Of a stretch of 64,000 bases of DNA, positions 35,978 through 44,049 are shown in pieces; positions within the stretch are counted from its first letter, which is position 1; each line of letters opens with the position of its first letter. The position numbers were made by a program, and so were the translations under genes. The notes below the pieces were generated by a model. That model searched no databases. It worked only from the letters and a program-made list of their open reading frames with translations, and had not been told where the DNA came from. This stretch comes from Virgibacillus oceani. GTDB lineage: Bacteria > Bacillota > Bacilli > Bacillales > Amphibacillaceae. The stretch covers positions 1 through 64,000 of the forward strand of contig NZ_BMFR01000001.1 in NCBI RefSeq assembly GCF_014638995.1, read 5' to 3'.

Positions 35978-36790
35978 ATGAACAAAAATTTTTTAAAAAC
36001 ATATGAAGTTAAAGGTGAGAATGTTCAATTATACGATTATGAGATTCAGGCTTTAGTATTTTTACATCACCAAAAAATGGTTACAGCTGAGCAATTTTTG
36101 GAACATTTAGTGGGTTTTCATAAGGCCAAGTTGGATTTTAAATCGTATGATAAACGTTTAACATATTTGTGGCACTCACATCTGGTTGAGGTAGGAGAAA
36201 TCGGAGAGAGATACGTGGTTTTGCTCAGCCAAGAAGGAGAAAGTTTACTGAAAAGGGCTACTGACAAAGCTGTGATGAGCTATTCTGCACCGTTAAACAC
36301 AATTGAACAAATAAACAATCATCTTCATATACAGCAAATTATTATTGGGTATTTTAATTTGGTAAGAAACAGATTTGATCATGTGTACCAACCTGGTTTA
36401 CCTGAAAGGGTAAGGAAAGAGTATTTGTCACTTCCTCTGTTCGTCGGAGGTAATTTAACATTTCATCCCGTCTGGAATTCAAAGTTAAATATAGGTCAGC
36501 ACTGGATACTGGGGAGGAAGTATAATGGCAATACAAAAGACAAATTTATTCATTTCCTTGTTATTTCTAATGATCAGGATGCGGATCAATTTTTGGAACC
36601 GTATATTGAGCTTCAGGAACAAAATGAACATGAGGACCATAACGTGATCTTCATTCATTTTGCTGATATTAAAGCATATGATTTGAAAGAGTTAGACAGT
36701 TATGAAAGGAATAGTTATAAGAAATCAATAGAACAAACAATTGATATGACATTTAGTCAATTAATTAAAAAAGATCTATTACCCTACTAG
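35978..36790 (+). CDS. Winged-helix protein of the replication-relaxation type (tentative)
   Basis: A 270-residue cytosolic protein. The first 90 residues look like a winged helix (YEIQALVFLHHQKMVTAEQF; KRLTYLWHSHLVEVGE), and the rest is alpha/beta without a motif known to me. The layout recalls the replication-relaxation family on Gram-positive plasmids. ATG 35978 follows GGAGG. It opens the plasmid-like block. The family call is tentative. Confidence 0.55.
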   Translation: MNKNFLKTYEVKGENVQLYDYEIQALVFLHHQKMVTAEQFLEHLVGFHKAKLDFKSYDKRLTYLWHSHLVEVGEIGERYVVLLSQEGESLLKRATDKAVMSYSAPLNTIEQINNHLHIQQIIIGYFNLVRNRFDHVYQPGLPERVRKEYLSLPLFVGGNLTFHPVWNSKLNIGQHWILGRKYNGNTKDKFIHFLVISNDQDADQFLEPYIELQEQNEHEDHNVIFIHFADIKAYDLKELDSYERNSYKKSIEQTIDMTFSQLIKKDLLPY

Positions 36791-36836
36791 TTAGGGCAGA
36801 AATTAGTTAGTAAGAATAAGTAAAATGAGGGAATTA

Positions 36837-36872
36837 AGCCAAGCCAATCTTGTTTTTGGTCTTGGCTTTTTG
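36837..36872 (+). terminator. Terminator after the winged-helix gene
   Basis: AAGCCAAG and CTTGGCTT pair around a spacer and are followed by a run of T. Confidence 0.75.
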
Positions 36873-36926
36873 TTTTTTAAGGAAAAATTGAGTGGAAAAA
36901 CTGATCAAAAAATTAATATAAGATAT

Positions 36927-36987
36927 AAAAAGGATAACGTAGGAAGGAAGATACATTATCTTTCACCACCATCTTGTTATCCTTTTT
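36927..36987 (-). terminator. Terminator of the 37-kb paralogue gene
   Basis: Arms AAAAAGGATAAC and GTTATCCTTTTT are 12-base perfect inverted copies. The same arm core GGATAAC occurs at the paralogue's end at 62.8 kb. Confidence 0.75.
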
Positions 36988-36995
36988 AGATCTAG

Positions 36996-37712
36996 TTAGA
37001 AAGGTAGATTACCTGTTGTCACTTTTTCTAGTTCCGTCATTAAGAGTAGTGTTGAATCTTTCGCTCTTTTTACTTCATTGTCCATTCTGTGATTAAAGTA
37101 TTTTAAAAACTCCTTCAATAGTGAAACACTACTTTTAATAATTTCCCTTTTCTCTGATTCATTTGTTGCATAAAGTTTATAAGGAAAATTTAACAGTGAT
37201 TTGGCTTGTGCTTTTAGTTGATTTATCTCATCAATTCCGAAATTAGGAGCTAAATCATTAACCAAAAAATGAGACCAATTGTTTTGAAAAATTATTAGCC
37301 TGTTAAATAGTTTTAGATTAGATGACACATAGTCTATGAACTTTAAATCACTGTTATTTGCACAGCAATAATTTCGTAATGCCTCCTGTATTAGACTTAT
37401 AGAATTGCTGTAGTTATCGCAAAAATGTGACATAGAGAATAGGATCTCATCTTGTGTTTGGTCGTGATCACGATATATATTGATTGTAAGTTGAAAAAGT
37501 GTGTACCCTTTTGAATAATTCTCTAAAATCCAATCATGAAATCGAATTAAGTGTTCTGTCCAAGCTACAAGTGAATTGCTTCCTTCCTCAAAATAATTGA
37601 GCTCAAAAGGTGCATCAGAAGGATCGTCATACCATGTTAGATCAAACTCATCCAACTCATCCCATACACAATTGTTTTTGTGATTATTAAATACTGCTCT
37701 AAATGATAACAA
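36996..37712 (-). CDS. Hypothetical protein, first of a paralogous pair
   Basis: A 238-residue protein with no signal or transmembrane segment and no known motif. It is paralogous to the product of 62835-63524 over the whole length (MLSFRAVFNN or MLSIKAVFNN; WTEHLIRFHDWILENYSKGY or WTEHLIRFHDLILEYYSKGY). Both start with TTG, have a GGAGG site, the same leader with ATAATATT -10 sequence and the same terminator core. The C-terminal half is helical. I cannot assign a function. Confidence 0.75.
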   Translation of the reverse strand: MLSFRAVFNNHKNNCVWDELDEFDLTWYDDPSDAPFELNYFEEGSNSLVAWTEHLIRFHDWILENYSKGYTLFQLTINIYRDHDQTQDEILFSMSHFCDNYSNSISLIQEALRNYCCANNSDLKFIDYVSSNLKLFNRLIIFQNNWSHFLVNDLAPNFGIDEINQLKAQAKSLLNFPYKLYATNESEKREIIKSSVSLLKEFLKYFNHRMDNEVKRAKDSTLLLMTELEKVTTGNLPF

Positions 37713-37914
37713 AATAGAAGACCTCCTTGATAATTTTAAATATTATACTCGGTGGGAGAACTTATTTTAATAGTTGATCCGTTTTTTTTATAGATTTTAT
37801 ATTGTCAAGGGTATAATAGGATCTTTTGTAAAAAAATGCTTATCCAAATCTTAAAATATAAAATAAGTGAGGCTATTATGTTTAGGTGAATTTCATAAGA
37901 AAGGATGAACTAGA

Positions 37915-38937
37915 GTGAGTAATGAAACAATAGTAGCCAAAGGATTTCTGATAATACCTAGATTGAAAATAGAAAACCCTAGAGACAAAATGCTTTTTTT
38001 ATTTTTGTTTGAACGGGCAAATTTTGCAGATGACAAACTTTGCAAAAGAGGTGAGTTAATAACATCAAAGAAACAATTAGAAGAGTTAACAGGATGGACC
38101 TATGGCATTATCAGAGGGGCAATTAGTAGACTAGAGGGTCATGGACTAATTGTAGCAGAAACGCTTTCCCAAAAGAGGGGTACAAAAATTCGAATTAACA
38201 ACTATTCCTTTTTTCAAGACCTCACTAATTATAAAACTGACTCATCTTTTTTAAGATATGAAGATTCTAAACAGGATAACAAACAGTATCAACATCCGAA
38301 TAACAAACAGAGTAATGCTGAGAATCCCGAATTACAAGGCAATACAGACCCTTATGAAGTAACAGATAACAAAGAGGATACCAAAAAGGATAACAAACGG
38401 GCTAACAAAGAAAAATGCAATACTATAACAGAATTTCTTAACAGCATTTCTGAACAGAATGTATATAACAAAAAAGAAAACTGTTTGTTTCTTGAATTGG
38501 TTGAAAAATATTCTATTGGACATTTACTGTTTTATAATAAAGATGAAATAGCCAATTTTGTTGATTTTGCAGCAGACATAAATTCTTTAATACTAAATAT
38601 TGATAGACTAATATTAATGGATTATCTAAACATAGTTAGACTTGCACGTTCTTCCAAGAAGGTGTCATTACGAGTAATAGCCAAATTTCTAGATGATGTA
38701 TTGAACTATCCGATTAAAACGGTTGAGTCAGCATTGAGGGTTCATCTCCAGAATCATCCGGATAAGATTGAAGCATATACAATTGGAATAATAAAAAATA
38801 TGGCAGACCAGAATATAAATGTACAAAAAGAGAAGCATTTTCAAAAGAAAGGTCCTTCCAAGAGTAGAGAACGAGAGGCGAGATTAAGGGCAAAGGGATA
38901 TCTTGCAAATACTGGAGATGTACAGTTTGATTACTAA
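37915..38937 (+). CDS. Winged-helix replication-initiator-like protein
   Basis: A 340-residue protein with a GTG start after AAAGGATG. The N-terminal 100 residues form a winged helix (SKKQLEELTGWTYGIIRGAISRLEGHG), followed by a polar Asn/Lys-rich linker (about residues 112-170) and a helical C-terminal domain (about 170-300). This resembles DnaD-like or plasmid replication initiator proteins. The repeat array about 1 kb downstream could be its target. The function is inferred from shape and place. Confidence 0.6.
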   Translation: MSNETIVAKGFLIIPRLKIENPRDKMLFLFLFERANFADDKLCKRGELITSKKQLEELTGWTYGIIRGAISRLEGHGLIVAETLSQKRGTKIRINNYSFFQDLTNYKTDSSFLRYEDSKQDNKQYQHPNNKQSNAENPELQGNTDPYEVTDNKEDTKKDNKRANKEKCNTITEFLNSISEQNVYNKKENCLFLELVEKYSIGHLLFYNKDEIANFVDFAADINSLILNIDRLILMDYLNIVRLARSSKKVSLRVIAKFLDDVLNYPIKTVESALRVHLQNHPDKIEAYTIGIIKNMADQNINVQKEKHFQKKGPSKSREREARLRAKGYLANTGDVQFDY

Positions 38938-39086
38938 GGCGAATGGTAAATCTGTCTAGCAATTATCGGATGCAATAAAGAGTTAGCCATAATATACTTA
39001 TTCAGAAGGGATTTTGTATATTATGGCCATTTGTAAATACTGATTGAGAACTGCATAAATCTAAAGCACCAAGGAGGGTGGAGTAA

Positions 39087-39566
39087 TTGGCAAAATCTAT
39101 CAACATCTATATTGACATTGATGGGGTGTTAACAACAAAGTTTTCAAATTCATCTAAGCAACACAGTGGGTTACAATTTGATTCTGTATGTGTTGAAAAC
39201 TTAAAACAATTAATAACAGACCTTAGAAATATTTTTGAAATAATAGTTATTATCATTATTAGTGATTGGCGATACAATTTTTCACGAAATGAATTGGAAT
39301 ATATTTTTTGTACGGTCTACAAGTTAAAAGGATACATAGACAGATTAGACGTTACCGAAAAAATGTACAATCGTGAATTTGAGATTAAGCAGCATATGGA
39401 GTCGCAAAATGATTCGGATATAATTGTTATTCTTGATGATATGAATTTAAAGGATGACAACTTAACGAAATATCACTTGCGAACAAGGGAAGAAGACGGG
39501 ATAAGAGCATTTGATGATGTTAAATCGTGTATTCTGAGAATCATACAAAAACAGATCGGTTTGTGA
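39087..39566 (+). CDS. HAD-like domain protein (Swiss-Army-Knife RNA-repair-associated HAD type)
   Basis: A 159-residue protein with the HAD fold: the nucleophile motif IDIDGVLTT near residue 8, motif II-like IISDWR, and the acidic motif ILDDMNL near residue 114. The order and the segment YIDRLDVTEK..EIKQHM match the small HAD domain named for its fusion to RNA-repair proteins. It could remove phosphate from a nucleic-acid end, but no ligase or kinase partner is seen. A TTG start follows GGAGGGTGGAG. Confidence 0.7.
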   Translation: MAKSINIYIDIDGVLTTKFSNSSKQHSGLQFDSVCVENLKQLITDLRNIFEIIVIIIISDWRYNFSRNELEYIFCTVYKLKGYIDRLDVTEKMYNREFEIKQHMESQNDSDIIVILDDMNLKDDNLTKYHLRTREEDGIRAFDDVKSCILRIIQKQIGL

Positions 39567-39576
39567 TGGAAAGGGT

Positions 39577-39867
39577 ATGTACGAAGGTGATTGTAGCAGA
39601 AGGTATGTTATGTATATTCATTCTCTTGCAATGACATTATCGCTTGTGGCCATTTGCAAAATCAATGCTTTCTATTTTTCTTCCACCATTTTTGTTTCTA
39701 TTCCACTTTTCGTCTGCATTTTTATCTTTGCTTCTCATTTCTTTATAACTCACTTTATACTCCTATATATTGATGCTAGACAAAATTTGATAAAAGATGG
39801 ACTTGTATCGATTATTCTACAAAGTTATTTTGTAAGAAAAGTTGCTATTAGGTATTCATCAAAATGA
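39577..39867 (+). CDS. Small hypothetical membrane protein
   Basis: Up to 96 residues, with two hydrophobic segments (about residues 12-30 and 34-62). It starts ten bases after the HAD gene. An in-frame ATG at 39610 follows AGAAGG and may be the true start. No family is recognised, and the reality of the gene is uncertain. Confidence 0.45.
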   Translation: MYEGDCSRRYVMYIHSLAMTLSLVAICKINAFYFSSTIFVSIPLFVCIFIFASHFFITHFILLYIDARQNLIKDGLVSIILQSYFVRKVAIRYSSK

Positions 39868-39953
39868 ACATATTGTGGTTAACTGTGTCTGTATATTTGT
39901 CTATTCAATTTGGTGCAATACTTTTTCCATTTAAGAGTGGCAAGGGAAATGGA

Positions 39954-40287
39954 GATAGTTACTATTGATAGTAACTATCTTAAGTAACGAATTAAGGTCA
40001 ATGGTAACTAACATTGGTTTCCTCTGGTAGAAACCTATGCATACCTTTTGCAATGATGGGAAGAAAAACTTAATTTGCTAAGAGTATCGGCTACAGATAG
40101 GGTTATATGTAGCAAAAAAGTTAAAATTGCAGCTGAATATTATGATCATTATATACGTTTGAGAGATTCAGTTACTATATATGGTAACCATAAAGAAAGC
40201 CTTTATATCAATGTTTATACGGTTAGGAGAATTTTGTAATAGTTTATAGTAACCATTGTTGGTTACGTTGAACAGGTTCATAGTTAC
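39954..40287. repeat. GTTAC/GTAAC repeat array with inverted pairs
   Basis: Nine copies of GTTAC or its complement GTAAC lie at 39958, 39971, 39984, 40004, 40171, 40184, 40249, 40262 and 40283. Neighbouring copies are mostly 13 bases apart, others 20-21. Three inverted pairs stand out: 39954-39979 (perfect 26-base palindrome with arms GATAGTTACTAT), 40171-40188 and 40249-40266 (GTAACC-N6-GGTTAC). This suggests binding of a dimeric protein along one DNA face. Confidence 0.7.
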
Positions 40288-40594
40288 GATCAATAGAGAC
40301 TATAATTCGATACAATAAAATTGCTAATTTGATCAAACAGATATTTTAATAAAGGTGGCACACACTTTCGGATAAGAACCGGTGCCAAAAGGGACATTTC
40401 TCACGCTATCTTAGCTAGATGAAGTAATGACACAATTGTTCCATTTGTGGCTGGATTTAAAGCCTCTTTAGACAGTTATAGCGAAGGCTAACCGAAGAAA
40501 CACAAATTTTACATGTTGTCTACCCGTTTCCCTGTTTCGCCACATGTCTCAAATAGAGGAAACATATCTTAAAATTTCATAAAAATCGTTCAAA

Positions 40595-40644
40595 TTCACT
40601 ACCTCAAATGGGTATAGTTAGCCGTACCCCTTTAAAGTAGTGAA
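40595..40644. repeat. Imperfect 50-base palindrome
   Basis: Outer arms TTCACTAC and GTAGTGAA and inner arms GGGTA and TACCC are arranged symmetrically. There is no T run after it, so it is probably not a terminator. Confidence 0.55.
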
Positions 40645-40777
40645 CAAGTTCATCAATCCGGTTATGGAAAACCCTATTGTACCAATCCTCTACACGGCCC
40701 CAAGTAGCCCTTTTATCCCGACTTATTAGTATATTTGGAATCTATATTAATGCATTTTGCAGTATTCTATGTCATTG

Positions 40778-40999
40778 TCATAAAGACTTTATTTTTCTCT
40801 TCTTAAACCATATAAGAATTGAAATTATTATTTGGGAATTTTCATCTAACTCATCTCTAAAATCACTTGTTTTCTTTTCCGTTAAATTAAATTGTAAGTT
40901 TTTTAGATTGATATTTGCCTTCAAGTAACAAGAAAATTCACCTATGTAAGCATCGAATTTTCCCCTGTAACTTTTTAGGCAAAGTAGCATTGATATCAA
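40778..40999 (-). pseudogene. Relic of an XRE-type regulator
   Basis: The 73-codon frame aligns with the regulator at 63.7 kb beyond its DNA-binding part: EFSCYLKANINLKNLQFNLT against EFFFRLEGNSKLHDLQLKFN, then DELDENSQIIISIL against DELEDKLHKMISTL. The helix-turn-helix itself is absent upstream. It is probably a decayed copy. Confidence 0.55.
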
Positions 41000-41123
41000 A
41001 TTTGTGGTTTATGTATTAGTGTAATAAATGAAGTATTTAATATAATGAATGCATTAGATTGATGCATGATTTAAGTCACAATGGATATTCTATAAAAGAA
41101 AAAACTTATGAAGGAGGATTCAA

Positions 41124-41684
41124 GTGATAGTAAAAACAGTGGATGTAGGATTAATGGCTAATCATTTATCCGCACATAAAGCCATAATAAAACGACTGGA
41201 AATATATGTAGAACATGCTCAAAACCAACAAATTACCACCATTTTGGAAAAGCAAATATTGATGATGAAAAATCATGTCCAAGCAATGAATCAATTGCTT
41301 AATCCTAAACAAAATAATGCCAGTTTGCCTCCGATACCGAATGGAGTAGGGATGTCTCATAACAAGGTTCCTAATAACCTTGGTGTAAGTGATCAAGATA
41401 TTGCGGTGGACGCTCATTTTACTGCTAGTGCAATGGCTAAGGAAAACTTTAACTCATCTGAGAATATGAGAAATCAGCAGGTAAAAAAACTTCATTCTGA
41501 AATGGCCTTGCAGCAGTCTACTATAGCTGGCATGTATGAGCATTTAATGGATCAAATGGGGTGGATGAATCAACCAAATGCGTCTGTTTCAGAACAAACT
41601 GCAGCAATTACACCATTGAATGCAATGCAAAATAAGATGATGAATGAAAATCAACCAATGAGCAATTCAAATCATATAAATTAA
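41124..41684 (+). CDS. Coat-F-like helical protein
   Basis: A 186-residue cytosolic helical protein. The N-terminal part (LMANHLSAHKAIIKRLEIYVE; LEKQILMMKNHVQAMNQLL) resembles the CotF/YhcQ family of spore-coat-like proteins; the rest is Met/Gln/Asn-rich. It uses a GTG start seven bases after AAGGAGG. It might be a spore-associated or ferritin-like protein; the link to metals is not clear. Followed by a strong terminator. Confidence 0.6.
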   Translation: MIVKTVDVGLMANHLSAHKAIIKRLEIYVEHAQNQQITTILEKQILMMKNHVQAMNQLLNPKQNNASLPPIPNGVGMSHNKVPNNLGVSDQDIAVDAHFTASAMAKENFNSSENMRNQQVKKLHSEMALQQSTIAGMYEHLMDQMGWMNQPNASVSEQTAAITPLNAMQNKMMNENQPMSNSNHIN

Positions 41685-41732
41685 ATTGTAACCTAATAGT
41701 AATCACACTTGATTTTTACAAAAATATATAAA

Positions 41733-41759
41733 GGGAGTTGCTAAAGACTAGCAACTCCC
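41733..41759 (+). terminator. Terminator after the coat-F-like gene
   Basis: GGGAGTTGCTA and TAGCAACTCCC form an 11-base perfect stem with a five-base loop. Confidence 0.8.
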
Positions 41760-42128
41760 ATAAATAGCACTTCAAATTAGGTAATTAAATCCAAAGCTGC
41801 TGCTCCTACAATGATTAGTAGATAAACAATACGACAATCAGTACAAAACCACCATCACAATAGCTGAACAGTCAAATACGTCATATCCGAGGCCCACGAA
41901 TACTTTCGAACTTCTAATTAATTTTTTGTATTAACCAAGACCAACGTGTGCAGTAGCTATAAGAATTTAGTAGGATAATTGGAATTTATTAATTTGGTTT
42001 CAATAAATAAATATGGGAGGATATTTTTCTTATGTAGAATATCAGTACTATACTGGTATGATTTTTGATGATTAGTGGCAAAAAATTTAACGAATAAACA
42101 AGGGAATCGTCGTATTTGAAACATAATT

Positions 42129-42145
42129 GTAACATCCATATTACA
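42129..42145 (-). promoter_or_regulatory. WalR-type box upstream of the CwlO-like gene
   Basis: On the minus strand the site reads TGTAAT-ATGGA-TGTTAC, matching the WalR consensus TGTWAH-N5-TGTWAH. A -10 TATACT follows at 42166. WalR controls cell-wall hydrolases such as cwlO and lytE, which supports the call of the gene below it. Confidence 0.6.
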
Positions 42146-42282
42146 TGGGTGTTATTTTTCTTTGTTATACTACGAATTGCTTAAGTTTAATAGATTACAT
42201 AGTTTATTATATGAAAAATCACATAACTGCAATTGAATTAGATAAATAAGCAGTTGTAAAAAAGGAAGCGGGGACGAGAAGG

Positions 42283-43509
42283 TTGAAAAAAACAGTATTA
42301 ACAATCTCGACTGTTGCGGTAGTTGGATTAACCGGTTCATTTTTTGGATCAACGGTAAATGCTCAAAAGAGTATGTCAGATATTAAGGATCAGCGCGCTG
42401 AGATCAAAGTAAATCTATCAGATGCGGAACAAAAAATTGCAGATGTATTGGTTGAATTGGAAGAGTTAAATAAAATGATTGCTAGAGTTGATTATGCTCT
42501 GGGTGAAAATAATAAACAAATGAAAGAAACAGAAGATAAAATAACTGGTACAAAAAAAGAAGTTGAAAAATTAGAGGCTGAAATTGTAAAGCTTGAAAAA
42601 GAAATTCAAGAACGCTATGAAATTATGAAAGATCGTGTCGCTTCCTATCAAAAAAATGGTGGTAGTATTGGTTTTTTAGAAGTGATTTTCGGTTCTGAAA
42701 GTTTTGGTGATTTTATTAGCCGAGTTTCAGCAATTTCCACGATTACAGAATCCGATGCTAATTTAATGGAAGAACAGGAAAAAGCTAAGGCAAAAGTTGA
42801 AGAAAAGCAAAATACAGTTCAGAATAAATTGGATGAATTAAAAGATATGAAAGCTGAACTGGAAGAAATGCAAAGTGTTATTGTAGAGCAAAAGAAACAA
42901 AACGAAGCAGCAAAAAAGGAATTGAAAGAGAAAGAGCAAAGATTGAAATCACTGAAAGCGAATTTGCAAAGTAAGGATAGTAATCTTGCCGCACTTGAGA
43001 CAGAAATTCAACGAGGCATGACGGCTGCAAACAATGGATTAAATAGTACAAGTTCAAGCTCAGGATCAAGGAAATCTTCATCATCCTATTCTGCACCATC
43101 TGCACCTGCATCAAAAGTCAGCGGTAATATAAGCACAGTGATTAACGCAGGTTACAAGTATATTGGAAATTCTGTTTATGTATTTGGTGGTGGGCGAACA
43201 GCTTCTGATATTCGCAATGGAATATTTGATTGCTCTGGATTTATCGCTTGGGCATTTTCACAAGGAGGAATCTCTGTACCTGCCAGTACTTCACAATTAC
43301 AATATGTAGGTAAACGGGTTTCAATCAATGAGATCCAACCAGGTGATTTAGTATTCTATAATACTTATAAACCGAATGGACATGTTGGAATTTATATCGG
43401 CAACGGCAAATTCATTGGTTCACAAAGTTCAACAGGCGTAGCAATCGTTGATATGGATACAAATTGGTGGAGCAGCAGATTTAGTGGACTGGTAAGACGT
43501 GTTCGATAA
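42283..43509 (+). CDS. Peptidoglycan D,L-endopeptidase, CwlO-like
   Basis: A 408-residue secreted hydrolase: signal peptide (cleavage near VNAQ, residue 28), a long coiled coil (about residues 29-245), a Ser-rich linker, and a C-terminal NlpC/P60 domain with the catalytic Cys in FDCSGFIAWAF and His in GHVGIYIGNG. This is the architecture of CwlO, which cuts peptidoglycan stem peptides during elongation. It starts with TTG after GAGAAGG. A WalR-type box lies upstream. Such a hydrolase within a metal island may come with the other cell-wall genes at 55-61 kb. Confidence 0.9.
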   Translation: MKKTVLTISTVAVVGLTGSFFGSTVNAQKSMSDIKDQRAEIKVNLSDAEQKIADVLVELEELNKMIARVDYALGENNKQMKETEDKITGTKKEVEKLEAEIVKLEKEIQERYEIMKDRVASYQKNGGSIGFLEVIFGSESFGDFISRVSAISTITESDANLMEEQEKAKAKVEEKQNTVQNKLDELKDMKAELEEMQSVIVEQKKQNEAAKKELKEKEQRLKSLKANLQSKDSNLAALETEIQRGMTAANNGLNSTSSSSGSRKSSSSYSAPSAPASKVSGNISTVINAGYKYIGNSVYVFGGGRTASDIRNGIFDCSGFIAWAFSQGGISVPASTSQLQYVGKRVSINEIQPGDLVFYNTYKPNGHVGIYIGNGKFIGSQSSTGVAIVDMDTNWWSSRFSGLVRRVR

Positions 43510-43527
43510 CATAAAACGACTTTGTTG

Positions 43528-43561
43528 AATGGCGTGCGGTTGTAAAAATCCCGCACGCCAT
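43528..43561 (+). terminator. Terminator after the CwlO-like gene
   Basis: AATGGCGTGCGG and CCGCACGCCATT form a 12-base perfect stem followed by T residues. Confidence 0.9.
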
Positions 43562-43673
43562 TTTTTGGTAATTACTTTTTGTTCTTCCCTCATTCAATAT
43601 TCTTGAAATATCACCTAACAAGTTCCTGCCTATAATGCATAGAATTGCATTAATAGTCGCTGTTCAATCTAAT

Positions 43674-43705
43674 TTACTGCATTCTGCAAAATTTCTTGAT
43701 AATTA
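43674..43705 (+). promoter_or_regulatory. Shared-motif promoter (site l)
   Basis: TTACTG (43674-43679), N3, TCTGCA (43683-43688), N11, TAATTA (43700-43705), directly before the 72-residue membrane protein. Confidence 0.5.
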
Positions 43706-43741
43706 TGGGGTATATTAGTAACAACTGAAGGTGATAAAAGG

Positions 43742-43960
43742 ATGTATTTGATGGACGGGAACAGCTTATTTTTGTGGATGTTTATTATTTTTTGGCTGGG
43801 TCTACTGATACTGGGTATTTTGCTGGTAATCAATTATGTTAATGGGGGAAACGAAAAGAAATCCCAGCAAATATTAAATACACGGTTAAAAAATGGTGCA
43901 ATTGATGAGTCAGAAAACAGTCGGTTAAAATCAATCTCAGAGCGAAATAAGAAGGCGTAA
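43742..43960 (+). CDS. Small SHOCT-like membrane protein
   Basis: A 72-residue protein with one helix (about residues 10-32) and a short C-terminal helix pair (LNTRLKNGAIDESENSRL) like a SHOCT tail. GGTGAT precedes the ATG. It belongs to the same class as the proteins at 8817 and 17418 but is more diverged. It is followed 89 bases later by a two-component system. Confidence 0.65.
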   Translation: MYLMDGNSLFLWMFIIFWLGLLILGILLVINYVNGGNEKKSQQILNTRLKNGAIDESENSRLKSISERNKKA

Positions 43961-44049
43961 AGCTTCATTAAGGAAAAGAGAAATTGAAAAAAAGTTTTTT
44001 GAATTATTAATGGTGTTAATAATCTACTAACTGGTTGAAGAGGCGGAAA

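Larger units (their letters stand above)
39868..41123 (+). other. Non-coding tract with repeat array and palindrome
   Basis: About 1.26 kb without an intact gene. It contains the GTTAC/GTAAC array (39954-40287), a long imperfect palindrome (40595-40644) and a relic of an XRE regulator on the minus strand (40778-40999). It has the look of a cis-acting region, such as a replication or partition site. Confidence 0.55.
41685..42282 (+). other. Intergenic region before the CwlO-like gene
   Basis: A 598-base gap with the previous gene's terminator, an AT-rich stretch without genes, a WalR-type box at 42129-42145 and a -10 TATACT at 42166-42171. The leader from there to the start is over 100 bases. 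Confidence 0.5.

Noticed and set aside
40677..40928. 83-codon plus-strand open frame
   Set aside because: It is the reverse of the XRE relic on the minus strand, which aligns with the regulator at 63.7 kb; it lacks a ribosome site.
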